Shown: piece after piece, positions 1 through 8,358 of the stretch | Position numbering within the stretch: the first letter of the stretch is position 1 | Layout of the letters: the number at the start of each line of letters is the position of its first letter | Source of the DNA: Parvicella sp963922585 | Lineage (GTDB): Bacteria > Bacteroidota > Bacteroidia > Flavobacteriales_D > Parvicellaceae | Reading direction: 5' to 3' | DNA: 19,000 nucleotides | Assembly (NCBI GenBank): GCA_963922585.1 | Contig: CAWUIK010000058.1 | Location: 1-19,000, forward strand | The notes under the pieces: generated by a model | Databases searched by the model: none | Told to the model about the DNA's origin: nothing | Seen by the model: the letters and a program-made list of their open reading frames with translations, nothing else | Program-made: the position numbers and the translations under genes

Positions 1-54
<54 letters not shown>

Positions 55-91
55 TCAACAAATTAACTAATTATCAAATTATCATCTTCCA

Positions 92-1954
92 TCAAACATA
101 TTCCGCCAATTCCATCCATCTCAACGTTTTTGTTTCCAATTCCTCAACCAAATCCGTTAATTCTTGTGAAGTCTTCTCAATTTCTTCATAAGGTAAATCT
201 GGGTTATTGAGAATTTCAGAAAGTTTTACTTTCTTTTCTTCCAATTCGGGAATTTCTTTATCCAATTTTTCAAACTCTAAGTTTTCTTTATAACTCAATT
301 TTACCTTTTCACCTTCTTTTCTTTGCTTGGCAACTACTTTTTCGGTTTGAACTTCTTTTCTTTTTTCCGCCTCTTTCTCTTTTTTGAATATTCTATACTT
401 TGCATAGTTTCCAATCACATCATCGATATTTCCTTCTCCATCCAATACAAACAAATGATCTACTAACTTATCCATGAAATATCTGTCATGGGTAACAATA
501 ATCAAACAACCTTGAAAATCCAGTAAGTAATCTTCTAAAACTTGAAGCGTAAAAATATCTAGGTCATTTGTTGGCTCATCAAGAATTAAAAAATTGGGGT
601 TTTTCATCAAAATTGTGAGCAAATAGAGTCTTTTTCGTTCTCCTCCACTCAATTGTGAAGCATAAAGATAATGTGTGTTGGTTGAAAAGAGAAAACGTTC
701 TAGAAGTTGAACTGCAGTTAGTTTTTTTCCTCCTGCAATAGGCAAATATTCTGCAATATCTTTGATTACATCTACGACTCTTTTGTCTTCTTTTAATACC
801 AATCCTGCTTGATGGTAATAACCATAGACAATGGTTTCTCCAGTTACAATTTTACCAGAATCTGGTTTCAAATGCTCAGTAATCAAGTTCAAAAAAGTAG
901 ATTTTCCAGCACCATTGGCCCCTACAAGTCCTACCCTTTCTTTTCTTTTGAAAATGTAAGAAAATTTATTTAAAATCACTTTATCACCAAACGCTTTGGA
1001 AACATTATGAAGTTCCAAAATCTTTCCTCCCAATCGTTCCATTTTAACTGAAATATCCATCTTTTTCTCATCGATATTTTGCGTTGCAATGGCTTTCGTT
1101 TCATAGAAATCTTCTACACGAGCTTTGGATTTTGTGCCTCTTGCTTTGGGCTGTCTTCGCATCCATTCCAATTCTTTAGACATCAAGTTCTTTGCTTTGT
1201 CTATAACGGCTTGTTGATTGATGTATCTTTCTTCTCTTTTTTCTAAATAATAAGAATAGTTTCCTTTATATCTGTATAAATTTCCTTGATCTAACTCCAA
1301 AATCTCATCACATACTCTTTCTAAAAAATATCTGTCGTGAGTTACCATCAATAATGTAATTCCTGGTAATGCTAAGTAGTTTTCCAACCACTCAATCATA
1401 TCCAAATCCAAGTGATTGGTAGGCTCATCAAGTATCAATAAATCTGGTTCTTCAATCAATACTTTTGCCAATGCTAATCTTCTTCTTTGTCCACCAGAAA
1501 GCATTTTTACCTTTTTATTGAAATCACTTAATCTCAATTTACTCAGAATTTCTCTAATTTTATTTTCTGTCGACCAAGCGTCCAACTCACTGATTCTTTC
1601 AAACAATTCAGTGATTCTACCCATATCATCATTAGCCTCCAGACAAACAGAATATTCCTTAATCAGATTCAAAACTTCATTTTGTGAACTGAAAACCGTA
1701 TCCATGATACTCAAATCCTCATCAAAATCTTCTTCTTGTTTGAGATATCCAATATTGATTTCATTTCTAAAAACAATATTTCCAGCATCGGGAATATCTG
1801 TTCCAATAAGACAGTTCAACAAACTGGTCTTTCCACTTCCATTCCTTGCTACTAATGCAATTTTTTGTCCTTGGGCAATACCAAAAGTAATTTCTTTGAA
1901 CAATACTTTTTCGGCATATACTTTTGACGCTTTTTCTACAGATAGAAAATTCAT
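92..1954 (-). CDS. uup: ABC-F family ATPase, Uup type
   Basis: Soluble twin-ATPase ABC-F protein of 620 residues with no membrane segments. Members of this family act on ribosomes or on DNA/RNA metabolism rather than as transporters. Domain 1 has a Walker A at 36-43 (ARNGSGKT, with Ala where Gly is usual), signature LSGGQ at 152-156 and Walker B/EPTNHLD around 172-183. A linker with charged helices spans about 240-300. Domain 2 has Walker A GANGAGKS at 345-352, LSGGE at 435-439 and ILDEPTNDLD at 457-466. The C-terminus (about 520-620) is a charged Lys/Glu-rich coiled coil like the Uup C-terminal domain. EPTNDLD in the second half and this tail favour Uup over EttA. The ATG at 1954 lies about 12 bases downstream of the expected start from the -7 box at 1972-1979. 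Assignment to ABC-F is firm; the exact subfamily is an inference. Confidence 0.9.
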   Translation of the reverse strand: MNFLSVEKASKVYAEKVLFKEITFGIAQGQKIALVARNGSGKTSLLNCLIGTDIPDAGNIVFRNEINIGYLKQEEDFDEDLSIMDTVFSSQNEVLNLIKEYSVCLEANDDMGRITELFERISELDAWSTENKIREILSKLRLSDFNKKVKMLSGGQRRRLALAKVLIEEPDLLILDEPTNHLDLDMIEWLENYLALPGITLLMVTHDRYFLERVCDEILELDQGNLYRYKGNYSYYLEKREERYINQQAVIDKAKNLMSKELEWMRRQPKARGTKSKARVEDFYETKAIATQNIDEKKMDISVKMERLGGKILELHNVSKAFGDKVILNKFSYIFKRKERVGLVGANGAGKSTFLNLITEHLKPDSGKIVTGETIVYGYYHQAGLVLKEDKRVVDVIKDIAEYLPIAGGKKLTAVQLLERFLFSTNTHYLYASQLSGGERKRLYLLTILMKNPNFLILDEPTNDLDIFTLQVLEDYLLDFQGCLIIVTHDRYFMDKLVDHLFVLDGEGNIDDVIGNYAKYRIFKKEKEAEKRKEVQTEKVVAKQRKEGEKVKLSYKENLEFEKLDKEIPELEEKKVKLSEILNNPDLPYEEIEKTSQELTDLVEELETKTLRWMELAEYV

Positions 1955-1971
1955 AAATTAAATCTTTGGTG

Positions 1972-1979
1972 CAAAAGTA
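1972..1979 (-). promoter_or_regulatory. Bacteroidota -7 box for the uup-type gene
   Basis: Read on the minus strand this is TACTTTTG, an exact match to the TAnnTTTG -7 consensus of Bacteroidota. It ends 17 bases upstream of the ATG. No clear -33 TTG is seen at the usual spacing. The region where it would lie falls within the inverted repeat at 1987-2013. Confidence 0.6.
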
Positions 1980-1986
1980 GTCAAAA

Positions 1987-2013
1987 CCATGTTGTGATTT
2001 TAAAATAACATGG
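1987..2013 (-). terminator. Inverted repeat after the helicase gene; possible weak terminator
   Basis: The arms CCATGTT (1987-1993) and AACATGG (2007-2013) are perfect complements. In RNA, two further pairs (one G-U, one U-A) can extend the stem around a 9-base loop. On the minus strand it begins 23 bases after the helicase stop and is followed at once by TTTT, as a short intrinsic terminator would be. Because it also overlaps the expected -33 region of the next gene, an operator role is equally possible. Confidence 0.4.
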
Positions 2014-2036
2014 AATCGAAACAAGAAATATTAGGA

Positions 2037-3269
2037 TTACTTCCTTTTCTTTTTCTTTGGCTTTTTAAAATCTTCTTCATTATCGATAAGAGATTGCCAA
2101 TCGTGAAGTGGTTTTTCGGTAACTTCGAGTGTGTATTGGTACTCTTTTTTGGAAATTTCCAACCTTTGAATTGGTTTTCCTAGATTAATTTCGATTTCTT
2201 CCAATAAAGGTTTTTCATCTGTACTGCAAAATGAAATGGCTTGTCCCTTATTGCGCCCTCTTCCTGTTCTTCCTACCCTATGCACATAATGCTCTGCAGA
2301 TTCTGGAAGGTCGTAATTAATTACATACGTTACACCTTCAATATCAATTCCTCTTGCACTTACATCTGTAGCAATCAAAACCAATAATTCCCCATTTCTA
2401 AACTTTTGTAAAGCGGCTTCTCTTTCTGCTTGTTCCATTCCTCCGTGCAAAGTTTCGCAATCAACAAGAAATTTCTCCATCGATTTTTTTACTCTTTCCG
2501 CTCTAATTTGTGTTCTTACAAATATCAAAACTTTGTCTTCAGGATGATTTTTTAAAAAATTATCCAAAAAGAATCTTTTATCATCCATTTCGATAAATGC
2601 CACTGCATGTTCAATGTTTTTGGCAACAGGATCTTTGGGCGAAATTTGAATTCTAATCGCATCTTTTACCAATGTGTAAGCCAATTTTTTGATGTGCTCA
2701 TTAATCGTTGCAGAGAAAAACAATGTTTGACGTTTTTTGGGCAAATGACGCATCAAATCTTTGATATCTTTGATAAATCCTAAATCCAACATCTGGTCGG
2801 CTTCGTCCAAAACCAACATTTCTACTCTACTTAGATTTAGAGCTCCTTGACTCACCAAATCAAACATTCTACCTGGTGTTGCCACCAAAATATCTACTCC
2901 TTTGTTCAATTGCTTAATTTGTGGATCTTGTTCTACTCCACCGTGAATACAAAAAGAAGTTGCACGAGTATTTTTACCTAAAGTTTTGAAAACACCTTCA
3001 ATTTGAATGGCCAATTCGTGAGTGGGTGCCAAAACCAAACATTTTACACCATCTGGTCTTCCAGCGATTTTTCTATCGTGAACAATATGCAATATCGGAA
3101 TAGCAAATGCAGCTGTTTTTCCTGTTCCAGTTTGAGCAATTGCCAAAACATCCTCACCGTTGAGTATGGCAGGAATGGATTTAAATTGAATATCTGTTGG
3201 CTTTTTGTAACCCAATTTTGAGATGCTATTCTTTATTCCTTCAGCAATTCTGTATTCTTCAAATTTCAT
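2037..3269 (-). CDS. DEAD-box ATP-dependent RNA helicase, RhlE-like
   Basis: Unwinds RNA duplexes; family members serve ribosome assembly, RNA decay or cold adaptation in the cytoplasm. From the ATG at 3269 the protein is 410 residues. It shows the Q motif (PTDIQ, about 24-28), motif I AQTGTGKT (45-52), motif Ia PTHELA (82-87), TPGR near 131-134, motif II DEAD (155-158), motif III SAT (186-188), ARGID (305-309) and motif VI HRVGRTGR (330-337). It is short, with only a basic Lys-rich tail (KKPKKKKRK) after the two RecA-like domains; such tails aid RNA binding. An in-frame TTG at 3278 would add three residues. I prefer the ATG because the -7 box at 3290-3297 places the transcript start only a few bases from that TTG. 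It is divergent from the Nramp-like gene. Confidence 0.93.
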   Translation of the reverse strand: MKFEEYRIAEGIKNSISKLGYKKPTDIQFKSIPAILNGEDVLAIAQTGTGKTAAFAIPILHIVHDRKIAGRPDGVKCLVLAPTHELAIQIEGVFKTLGKNTRATSFCIHGGVEQDPQIKQLNKGVDILVATPGRMFDLVSQGALNLSRVEMLVLDEADQMLDLGFIKDIKDLMRHLPKKRQTLFFSATINEHIKKLAYTLVKDAIRIQISPKDPVAKNIEHAVAFIEMDDKRFFLDNFLKNHPEDKVLIFVRTQIRAERVKKSMEKFLVDCETLHGGMEQAEREAALQKFRNGELLVLIATDVSARGIDIEGVTYVINYDLPESAEHYVHRVGRTGRGRNKGQAISFCSTDEKPLLEEIEINLGKPIQRLEISKKEYQYTLEVTEKPLHDWQSLIDNEEDFKKPKKKKRK

Positions 3270-3289
3270 AATCGGCAATATATAGGGTA

Positions 3290-3297
3290 CAAAGGTA
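3290..3297 (-). promoter_or_regulatory. Bacteroidota -7 box for the DEAD-box helicase
   Basis: Minus-strand TACCTTTG matches TAnnTTTG exactly. The expected transcript start is about 3283-3285, which gives a leader of about 15 bases to the ATG at 3269. No convincing -33 TTG is visible. It shares a 98-base divergent intergenic region with the promoter of the transporter. Confidence 0.6.
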
Positions 3298-3318
3298 AAA
3301 TCTAATTAAGAATTGAAT

Positions 3319-3347
3319 TTGAAAAAACTTATTTATTTGTAAGTTTG
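3319..3347 (+). promoter_or_regulatory. Promoter for the Nramp-like transporter
   Basis: A -33 TTG at 3319-3321 and a -7 box TAAGTTTG at 3340-3347 are 18 bases apart, close to the Bacteroidota spacing of about 19. The predicted start near 3353 leaves a leader of about 15 bases before the ATG at 3368. This is the best two-part promoter in the window. Confidence 0.65.
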
Positions 3348-3367
3348 TCCTAAATAACTTATTTCCT

Positions 3368-4606
3368 ATGTCGTCAAAAGTTGCTAATTTTCTCAAAACA
3401 TTAGGTCCAGGAATCTTATTTGCTTCAACTGCTATTGGGGTTTCTCATTTGGTGCAAAGTACACAAGCGGGAACCAAATTTGGTCTTTCATTATTGTGGG
3501 TCGTTGTTTTAGCCAATCTTTTAAAATATCCATTTTTTGAATATGGCTCTAGATATGCCAATGCAACTGGTAAATCTTTGATTGATGGTTATCAAAAATT
3601 GGGCAATTGGGCAATAACGAGTTATTCCATAATTACCTTCCTTACTATGTTTATGGTTTCAGCAACTGTAGGTAAAGTGACCGCTGGATTTATGCAAAAT
3701 TTATTTCAACTGGATAGCCTCACTACCACAACCATCGTTTTGTTTTTGATTGCTGCAGCAATTTTGTTTATCGGAAAATTCAACTTTTTAGACAAACTCA
3801 TCAAAATCATAGGCGCTGTTTTATTGATTTCTACCATAATTGCTTTTGTTGCCACACTCAATAATGGGCAAGAAGGAAATGTTTCTTTATTTTCTGAAAC
3901 ATGGTTTCCCTTAAACGATATTTTCCTCATTGCATTGATGGGCTGGATGCCAACAGCCGTTGATTTAAGCACTTGGAATAGTTTGTGGACAGTAGAACGC
4001 ATTAAGGATTCCAAATATCACCCGACTATGAAAGAAACCTTGTTTGATTTCAATTTTGGATATTTAGTTTCTGCTATTTTAGCCATTTTCTTTTTGATAA
4101 TCGGTGCATTTTTAATCTACGGAACAGACCAAGAAATGGCTAAAACTCCTGCGAAATTTGGACACGATGTAATTACACTCTATACCAAAACTATTGGAGA
4201 ATGGTCTTATATCATCATTGCTTCTGCAGCATTTAGTATTATGTTTGGAACTTGTATTGCCATTTTTGATGGCTATGGCAGAACTGTAACAAGGATTTAT
4301 GAAGTTGTAAAAAGAAAAACAGATTCGAAAAACACGATTTATCGAATTGCAATGCTTACTACTGTGGTAGGCGCTTTTGTAGTTTGTAGTGTTTTTGACG
4401 ATACTGAATTTCAAAGTTTAGTAATGATTACCACAACTTTATCTTTTATTGTTGCGCCACTTGTAGCGATTATGAACACGATTTTGGTGCAGCAAAAACA
4501 TTTGGGAGAAAATGCTCCTCCAAAGTGGCTACAATATTTGAGTTACTTGGGAATTATTTATCTATTTGGTTTTGGTATTTATGCTATTTATGTGGTATTG
4601 AATTAG
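3368..4606 (+). CDS. Divergent Nramp-family (MntH-like) membrane transporter
   Basis: Inner-membrane protein of 412 residues with about eleven hydrophobic segments (roughly 14-34, 41-57, 82-107, 117-135, 140-164, 184-200, 228-252, 277-300, 325-345, 350-373, 387-411), the Nramp layout. The start GPGIL followed by QAG...LLWVVVLANL lines up with bacterial MntH. Canonical Nramp proteins co-transport Mn2+ or Fe2+ with protons, using a TM1 DPGN motif and a TM6 MPH motif. Aligning on QAG, DPGN is replaced here by GVSH (about 24-27), and the TM6 motif reads MPTAVD instead of MPH. The metal-binding Asp and Asn are therefore absent, while the TM6 Met is kept. Substrate is uncertain: it could be a divalent cation handled differently, as in the known Nramp-related Mg2+ transporters, or something else. 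It has its own promoter and neighbours give no clue. Confidence 0.82.
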   Translation: MSSKVANFLKTLGPGILFASTAIGVSHLVQSTQAGTKFGLSLLWVVVLANLLKYPFFEYGSRYANATGKSLIDGYQKLGNWAITSYSIITFLTMFMVSATVGKVTAGFMQNLFQLDSLTTTTIVLFLIAAAILFIGKFNFLDKLIKIIGAVLLISTIIAFVATLNNGQEGNVSLFSETWFPLNDIFLIALMGWMPTAVDLSTWNSLWTVERIKDSKYHPTMKETLFDFNFGYLVSAILAIFFLIIGAFLIYGTDQEMAKTPAKFGHDVITLYTKTIGEWSYIIIASAAFSIMFGTCIAIFDGYGRTVTRIYEVVKRKTDSKNTIYRIAMLTTVVGAFVVCSVFDDTEFQSLVMITTTLSFIVAPLVAIMNTILVQQKHLGENAPPKWLQYLSYLGIIYLFGFGIYAIYVVLN

Positions 4607-4612
4607 TGAGTT

Positions 4613-4651
4613 ATAAAGTGAAATTTTTGAGTTTTTTAACTTTCATTTTAT
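4613..4651 (+). terminator. Possible AT-rich terminator hairpin after the transporter gene
   Basis: The segments 4613-4623 and 4641-4651 can form an 11-pair stem (one G-U) around a 17-base T-rich loop, starting seven bases after the stop codon. The stem is almost all A-U and the T run after it is broken, so termination would be weak. Confidence 0.3.
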
Positions 4652-4766
4652 TGAATCTTTAGAATCAAAAACTGTTTTAAAAATTAGTTTTCCATTATTT
4701 AACAAGGTTTAACGAACTCAAGAACTAAATAGAATTTAAAAAAGTAATTTGTTTGTGCTATTTTTA

Positions 4767-4774
4767 TAACTTTG
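4767..4774 (+). promoter_or_regulatory. Bacteroidota -7 box for guaB
   Basis: TAACTTTG fits TAnnTTTG exactly. The nearest upstream TTG triplets (4749-4751 and 4753-4755) sit too close for an ideal -33 element. The expected start is near 4780, giving a leader of about 43 bases to the ATG at 4823. Confidence 0.6.
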
Positions 4775-4775
4775 C

Positions 4776-4795
4776 ACATCCGAAAAAACGGATGT
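4776..4795. promoter_or_regulatory. Perfect inverted repeat over the guaB transcription start; candidate operator
   Basis: The arms ACATCCG and CGGATGT are perfectly complementary and separated by six A residues. The repeat begins one base after the -7 box, so it covers the predicted start site near 4780. Transcripts starting there would lose most of the left arm. That makes a protein-binding site on DNA more likely than an RNA hairpin. No regulator has been identified. Confidence 0.4.
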
Positions 4796-4822
4796 ATTTA
4801 AAAACCGAAAATTCAATACAAA

Positions 4823-6298
4823 ATGTCTATAAACAGCGACAAAATCATTGGAGAAGGACTTACGTACGATGATGTATTATTAGTACCTGCTTATTCAGAA
4901 GTGCTTCCAAGAGAAGTTAATCTAACTACCAAATTCACTAAAGGAATAGAACTTAAAGCTCCAATAGTTGCTGCTGCAATGGACACCGTTACAGAAAGTG
5001 CTTTGGCTATTTCTATTGCTCAGCAAGGAGGAATTGGTGTGGTGCACAAAAATATGAGTATTGAAGCTCAAGCACAAGAAGTAAGAAAAGTAAAACGTTC
5101 AGAAAGTGGGATGATCATAGATCCAGTAACTTTGAATGTTTCTGCCAATCTTGGAGATGCTTTAAAATTAATGTCTGAATATAAAATTGGTGGAATTCCA
5201 GTAATTGACGAAAATAAAAAATTAGTAGGTATTGTTACCAATCGAGATTTAAGATTCGAAAAAGATTTGTCTCGTTCTGTAAAAGATGTTATGACATCCG
5301 AAAACTTAGTCACTACCAAAGAAAACGTAGGACTAGACGTTGCTGAAGGAATTTTGCAAGAACACAAAATAGAAAAATTACCTGTGGTAGATGCCAATTA
5401 CAAACTTATTGGATTAATTACTTACAGAGATATTATCAAAGTAAAAGAGCACCCCAATTCTTGTAAAGATAGTTTTGGTAGATTGAGAGTTGCCGCAGCA
5501 GTCGGTGTAAGCGGAGACACTATGGAACGTATCGAAGCTTTGGTAAATGCAGGTGTAGATGCCATAGTAATTGATACTGCTCACGGACATTCGAAAGGTG
5601 TAATTGAAGTTTTGAAAGTTGTTAAAAATAAATTTAAAGACTTACAAGTGGTTGTAGGAAATATTGCAACTCCAGAAGCTGCAAAAATGTTAGTAGAAGC
5701 GGGTGCCGATGCTGTAAAAGTTGGAATCGGACCCGGATCTATTTGTACTACAAGAGTTATTGCGGGTGTAGGTGTACCACAATTTACAGCAGTAATGAAT
5801 GTAGCCGAAGCCATCAAAGGTTCTGGCGTTCCTGTAATTGCTGATGGAGGAATCAGATATACAGGAGATGTAGTTAAAGCGATTGCTGCAGGGGCAAATA
5901 CCGTAATGATGGGGAGTATGTTTGCAGGAACTGACGAATCTCCAGGTGAAGCCATCATTTTTGAAGGTAGAAAATTCAAATCTTATAGAGGAATGGGTTC
6001 TTTAGAGGCAATGCAAAAAGGTTCTAAAGACAGATATTTTCAAGATATGGAAGATGATATCAAAAAACTAGTTCCTGAAGGAATTTCGGGAAGAGTACCT
6101 TTCAAAGGTAAATTATCTGAAGTGATGCATCAATTGATCGGAGGTATTAGAGCAGGAATGGGATATTGCGGAGCTGTAAATATAGAAGATTTAATGGAAA
6201 AGGCACAATTTGTGAGAATTACAAATTCAGGTATCAAAGAAAGTCATCCACATGATGTCACTATAACCAGAGAAGCCCCTAATTATAACACGAAGTAA
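4823..6298 (+). CDS. guaB: IMP dehydrogenase
   Basis: Oxidises IMP to XMP with NAD+, the committed step of guanine nucleotide synthesis; cytoplasmic tetramer. The 491 residues match the usual bacterial length. The catalytic TIM barrel is interrupted by a Bateman module of two CBS domains (about 95-150 and 155-208). The N-terminus has the GLTYDDVLL motif. The active-site loop GPGSICTTR puts the catalytic Cys at 308. The IMP phosphate site DGGIRYTGD is at 341-349. The mobile flap carries the Arg-Tyr pair at 404-405 in SKDRYFQ, followed by GISGRVPFKG. All key residues are present. guaA is not adjacent. The gene has its own -7 box and an operator-like palindrome; the envelope chaperone genes follow after 90 bases. 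Confidence 0.98.
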   Translation: MSINSDKIIGEGLTYDDVLLVPAYSEVLPREVNLTTKFTKGIELKAPIVAAAMDTVTESALAISIAQQGGIGVVHKNMSIEAQAQEVRKVKRSESGMIIDPVTLNVSANLGDALKLMSEYKIGGIPVIDENKKLVGIVTNRDLRFEKDLSRSVKDVMTSENLVTTKENVGLDVAEGILQEHKIEKLPVVDANYKLIGLITYRDIIKVKEHPNSCKDSFGRLRVAAAVGVSGDTMERIEALVNAGVDAIVIDTAHGHSKGVIEVLKVVKNKFKDLQVVVGNIATPEAAKMLVEAGADAVKVGIGPGSICTTRVIAGVGVPQFTAVMNVAEAIKGSGVPVIADGGIRYTGDVVKAIAAGANTVMMGSMFAGTDESPGEAIIFEGRKFKSYRGMGSLEAMQKGSKDRYFQDMEDDIKKLVPEGISGRVPFKGKLSEVMHQLIGGIRAGMGYCGAVNIEDLMEKAQFVRITNSGIKESHPHDVTITREAPNYNTK

Positions 6299-6311
6299 CG
6301 TTGATAATTAA

Positions 6312-6336
6312 AACGGTTTACCGTTAAAAGTTTTTT
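6312..6336 (+). terminator. Possible weak terminator between guaB and the PPIase genes
   Basis: A five-pair stem AACGG/CCGTT with loop TTTA (6312-6325) is followed after five bases by six T residues (6331-6336). The stem is short and the T run is displaced, so partial read-through into the downstream genes is likely. No TAnnTTTG box is visible between here and the next start codon. Confidence 0.3.
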
Positions 6337-6388
6337 GTAATAATTGGATAGTTGATTAAAGTAGTTAGAAATTTAAAGAAGAATTGAA

Positions 6389-8350
6389 ATGAAAAGATTA
6401 GGTTTATTTTTAATATCAGGAATCATTGCATTAAGTGTGATGGCACAAAAAGATGCAAACGATCCAATAATAATGGAAGTGAATAACGAAAAAGTTTACA
6501 AATCTGACTTCGAACAAATTTTTTGGAAAAACAAAAAAGAAAATGTTACCAATCAAGCTGAATTGGATGAATATTTAGATTTGTTTATCAAATTCAAACT
6601 CAAAGTTCACGCTGCTGAGGAAATGGGATTGGATACTACTAAAAAATTCATTGATGAGTTTAGAAGTTACGAAATGCAATTGCAAAAACCATATTTGGTT
6701 GACACTACTGTCAATGAAGCATTGATTCAAGAAGCATATCACAGAACCGTAAATGAAATTAGAGCCTCACATTTGTTGCTGAAAATTCCTTATGAAGCCG
6801 ATCCAAAAGACACATTGGCTATGTACAACAAAATGATGTCTATTAGAGATGAAATCATGAAAGGTAAGTTGACCTTTGAACAGGCTGCTATAAAATATTC
6901 AGAAGATGAATCTGTAAAAAACAACAAAGGAGATTTAGGTTTCTTCTCAGCATTTAGAATGGTTTATCTTTTTGAAGATGCTGCCTATAAAACAGAAATA
7001 GGGCAAGTATCTATGCCTTTTAGAACGCAATTTGGATATCACTTAGTTCATCCTACAGACGCTAGAAAAAGTAGAGGAAGAGTAAGAGTGGCGCACATTA
7101 TGGTGCGAGTAAAGAAAGATGCTACTGAACAAGATAAAGAAAACGCTAAGAAAAAAATTGATGAAATCTACGAAAAAGCTATTGCTTCAGATGATTTTGG
7201 AACTTTGGTTAGAGATTTTTCGGATGATAGAAATTCAGTAAGAAAAAATGGAGAATTAGAATGGGTAGAAGCAGGAAGGTATTTTCAAGAATTTGAAGAC
7301 GCTTCTTTTGCATTGACAAAAGACAATGAAATTTCAAAACCTGTTTTAACACCTGCAGGATGGCACATTATCAAAAGACTTGAATATCAACCAGTAGATA
7401 ATATTGATAAATTGAGAGCAGAACTTAAAGCAAAAATTCAAAAAGATGCGCCCAGATCTCAAAAAACCAAAATGAGTTTCATTAATAAGCTTAAGGAAGA
7501 ATATGTGTTTATGGAAACACCAAAAAACCTAGAGATTTTCATCAAAGCAGTTGACAACTCCATAAAAACGAATGAATGGACAGCAGACAAAGTAGCGAAT
7601 TTAAATGCTGAACTTTTCAATTTTGCAGGTAACAGTTTTACTCAAAAAGATTTTGCCGATTTTATTGAAAATACGCAAAATATGAATACCAATCAATCCA
7701 TTGAAGATTACATTACAAAACAATACAATCGTTTTGTAAGCATGAAACTGACTGATTTTGAAAAAACACAATTAGAAATAAAATACCCTCAATACAAAAG
7801 TCTATTGAAAGAATATCGTGACGGTATCCTACTTTTTGATATCAACGACAAAAAAGTTTGGTCTTATGCCATCAAAGATACGGCTGGACTTAAACAGTTT
7901 TATGAAGCCAACAAAAATGATCATCTTTGGAAAGAAAGAGCAGATGCTAGAATCTTTACTTCTCTAGATAAAAAAACCATTAAAAAAGCATACAAATTAG
8001 TTAAAGCTAACCAACTTAGAAACGATAGTATCATCAATCTTTTGAATGAAGACTCTCAATTAAACATTAGTTTCGAAGGTGGTAGATACGAAATTGAATC
8101 ACAAGAATTTCTAAAAGGCAAAACTTGGACTGTTGGTGTACACAAACCCTACCTTGTGGAGAACAAATATGTTTTAGTTGCAATTGACAAAACTTTGCCT
8201 GCTGGACCTAAAGAATTGAAAGAAGCAAGAGGTGCTTTTACTGCTGCTTATCAAGATTTTTTGGAAAAACAATGGCTGGATGAATTAAGAGCGAAATACC
8301 CTGTTAAGGTTTATAAAGATGTATTGTACACTATCCAAGAAAAACCCTAA
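6389..8350 (+). CDS. Periplasmic peptidyl-prolyl isomerase with two parvulin domains
   Basis: Exported folding factor of 653 residues. Residues 1-19 form a signal peptide (basic start, hydrophobic core, cleavage likely at VMA before Gln20). A SurA-N-like helical region follows (IMEVNNEKVYKSDFE, about 27-42). Two PpiC/parvulin PPIase domains lie in tandem, about 123-225 (RASHLLLKI, GDLGFF, FGYHLV) and 232-333 (VAHIMVRV, NGELEWV, GWHIIK). The last 300 residues are a charged helical extension I cannot assign. The architecture suggests a SurA/PpiD-like chaperone for outer-membrane proteins; substrates are unknown. It is the first gene of a trio, with the next start eight bases after its stop. The C-terminus ends YTIQEKP with no sorting signal or membrane anchor. 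Confidence 0.9.
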   Translation: MKRLGLFLISGIIALSVMAQKDANDPIIMEVNNEKVYKSDFEQIFWKNKKENVTNQAELDEYLDLFIKFKLKVHAAEEMGLDTTKKFIDEFRSYEMQLQKPYLVDTTVNEALIQEAYHRTVNEIRASHLLLKIPYEADPKDTLAMYNKMMSIRDEIMKGKLTFEQAAIKYSEDESVKNNKGDLGFFSAFRMVYLFEDAAYKTEIGQVSMPFRTQFGYHLVHPTDARKSRGRVRVAHIMVRVKKDATEQDKENAKKKIDEIYEKAIASDDFGTLVRDFSDDRNSVRKNGELEWVEAGRYFQEFEDASFALTKDNEISKPVLTPAGWHIIKRLEYQPVDNIDKLRAELKAKIQKDAPRSQKTKMSFINKLKEEYVFMETPKNLEIFIKAVDNSIKTNEWTADKVANLNAELFNFAGNSFTQKDFADFIENTQNMNTNQSIEDYITKQYNRFVSMKLTDFEKTQLEIKYPQYKSLLKEYRDGILLFDINDKKVWSYAIKDTAGLKQFYEANKNDHLWKERADARIFTSLDKKTIKKAYKLVKANQLRNDSIINLLNEDSQLNISFEGGRYEIESQEFLKGKTWTVGVHKPYLVENKYVLVAIDKTLPAGPKELKEARGAFTAAYQDFLEKQWLDELRAKYPVKVYKDVLYTIQEKP

Positions 8351-8358
8351 TATCTAAT

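Noticed and set aside
1416..1961. 181-codon open frame on the plus strand opposite the uup gene
   Set aside because: It lies wholly antisense to a well-supported ABC-F gene and has no recognisable domain; the frame is open because of the opposite strand's codon bias.
3270..3278. TTG start that would add three residues to the DEAD-box helicase
   Set aside because: The -7 box at 3290-3297 puts the transcript start almost on this codon, while the ATG at 3269 gives a normal short leader.
4776..4822. Riboswitch or guanine-sensing leader before guaB
   Set aside because: The predicted leader is only about 43 bases and has none of the conserved junctions of purine or other known riboswitches; the palindrome fits a DNA operator better.
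5581..5979. 132-codon minus-strand frame inside guaB
   Set aside because: Antisense to the conserved guaB catalytic region and without domain features.
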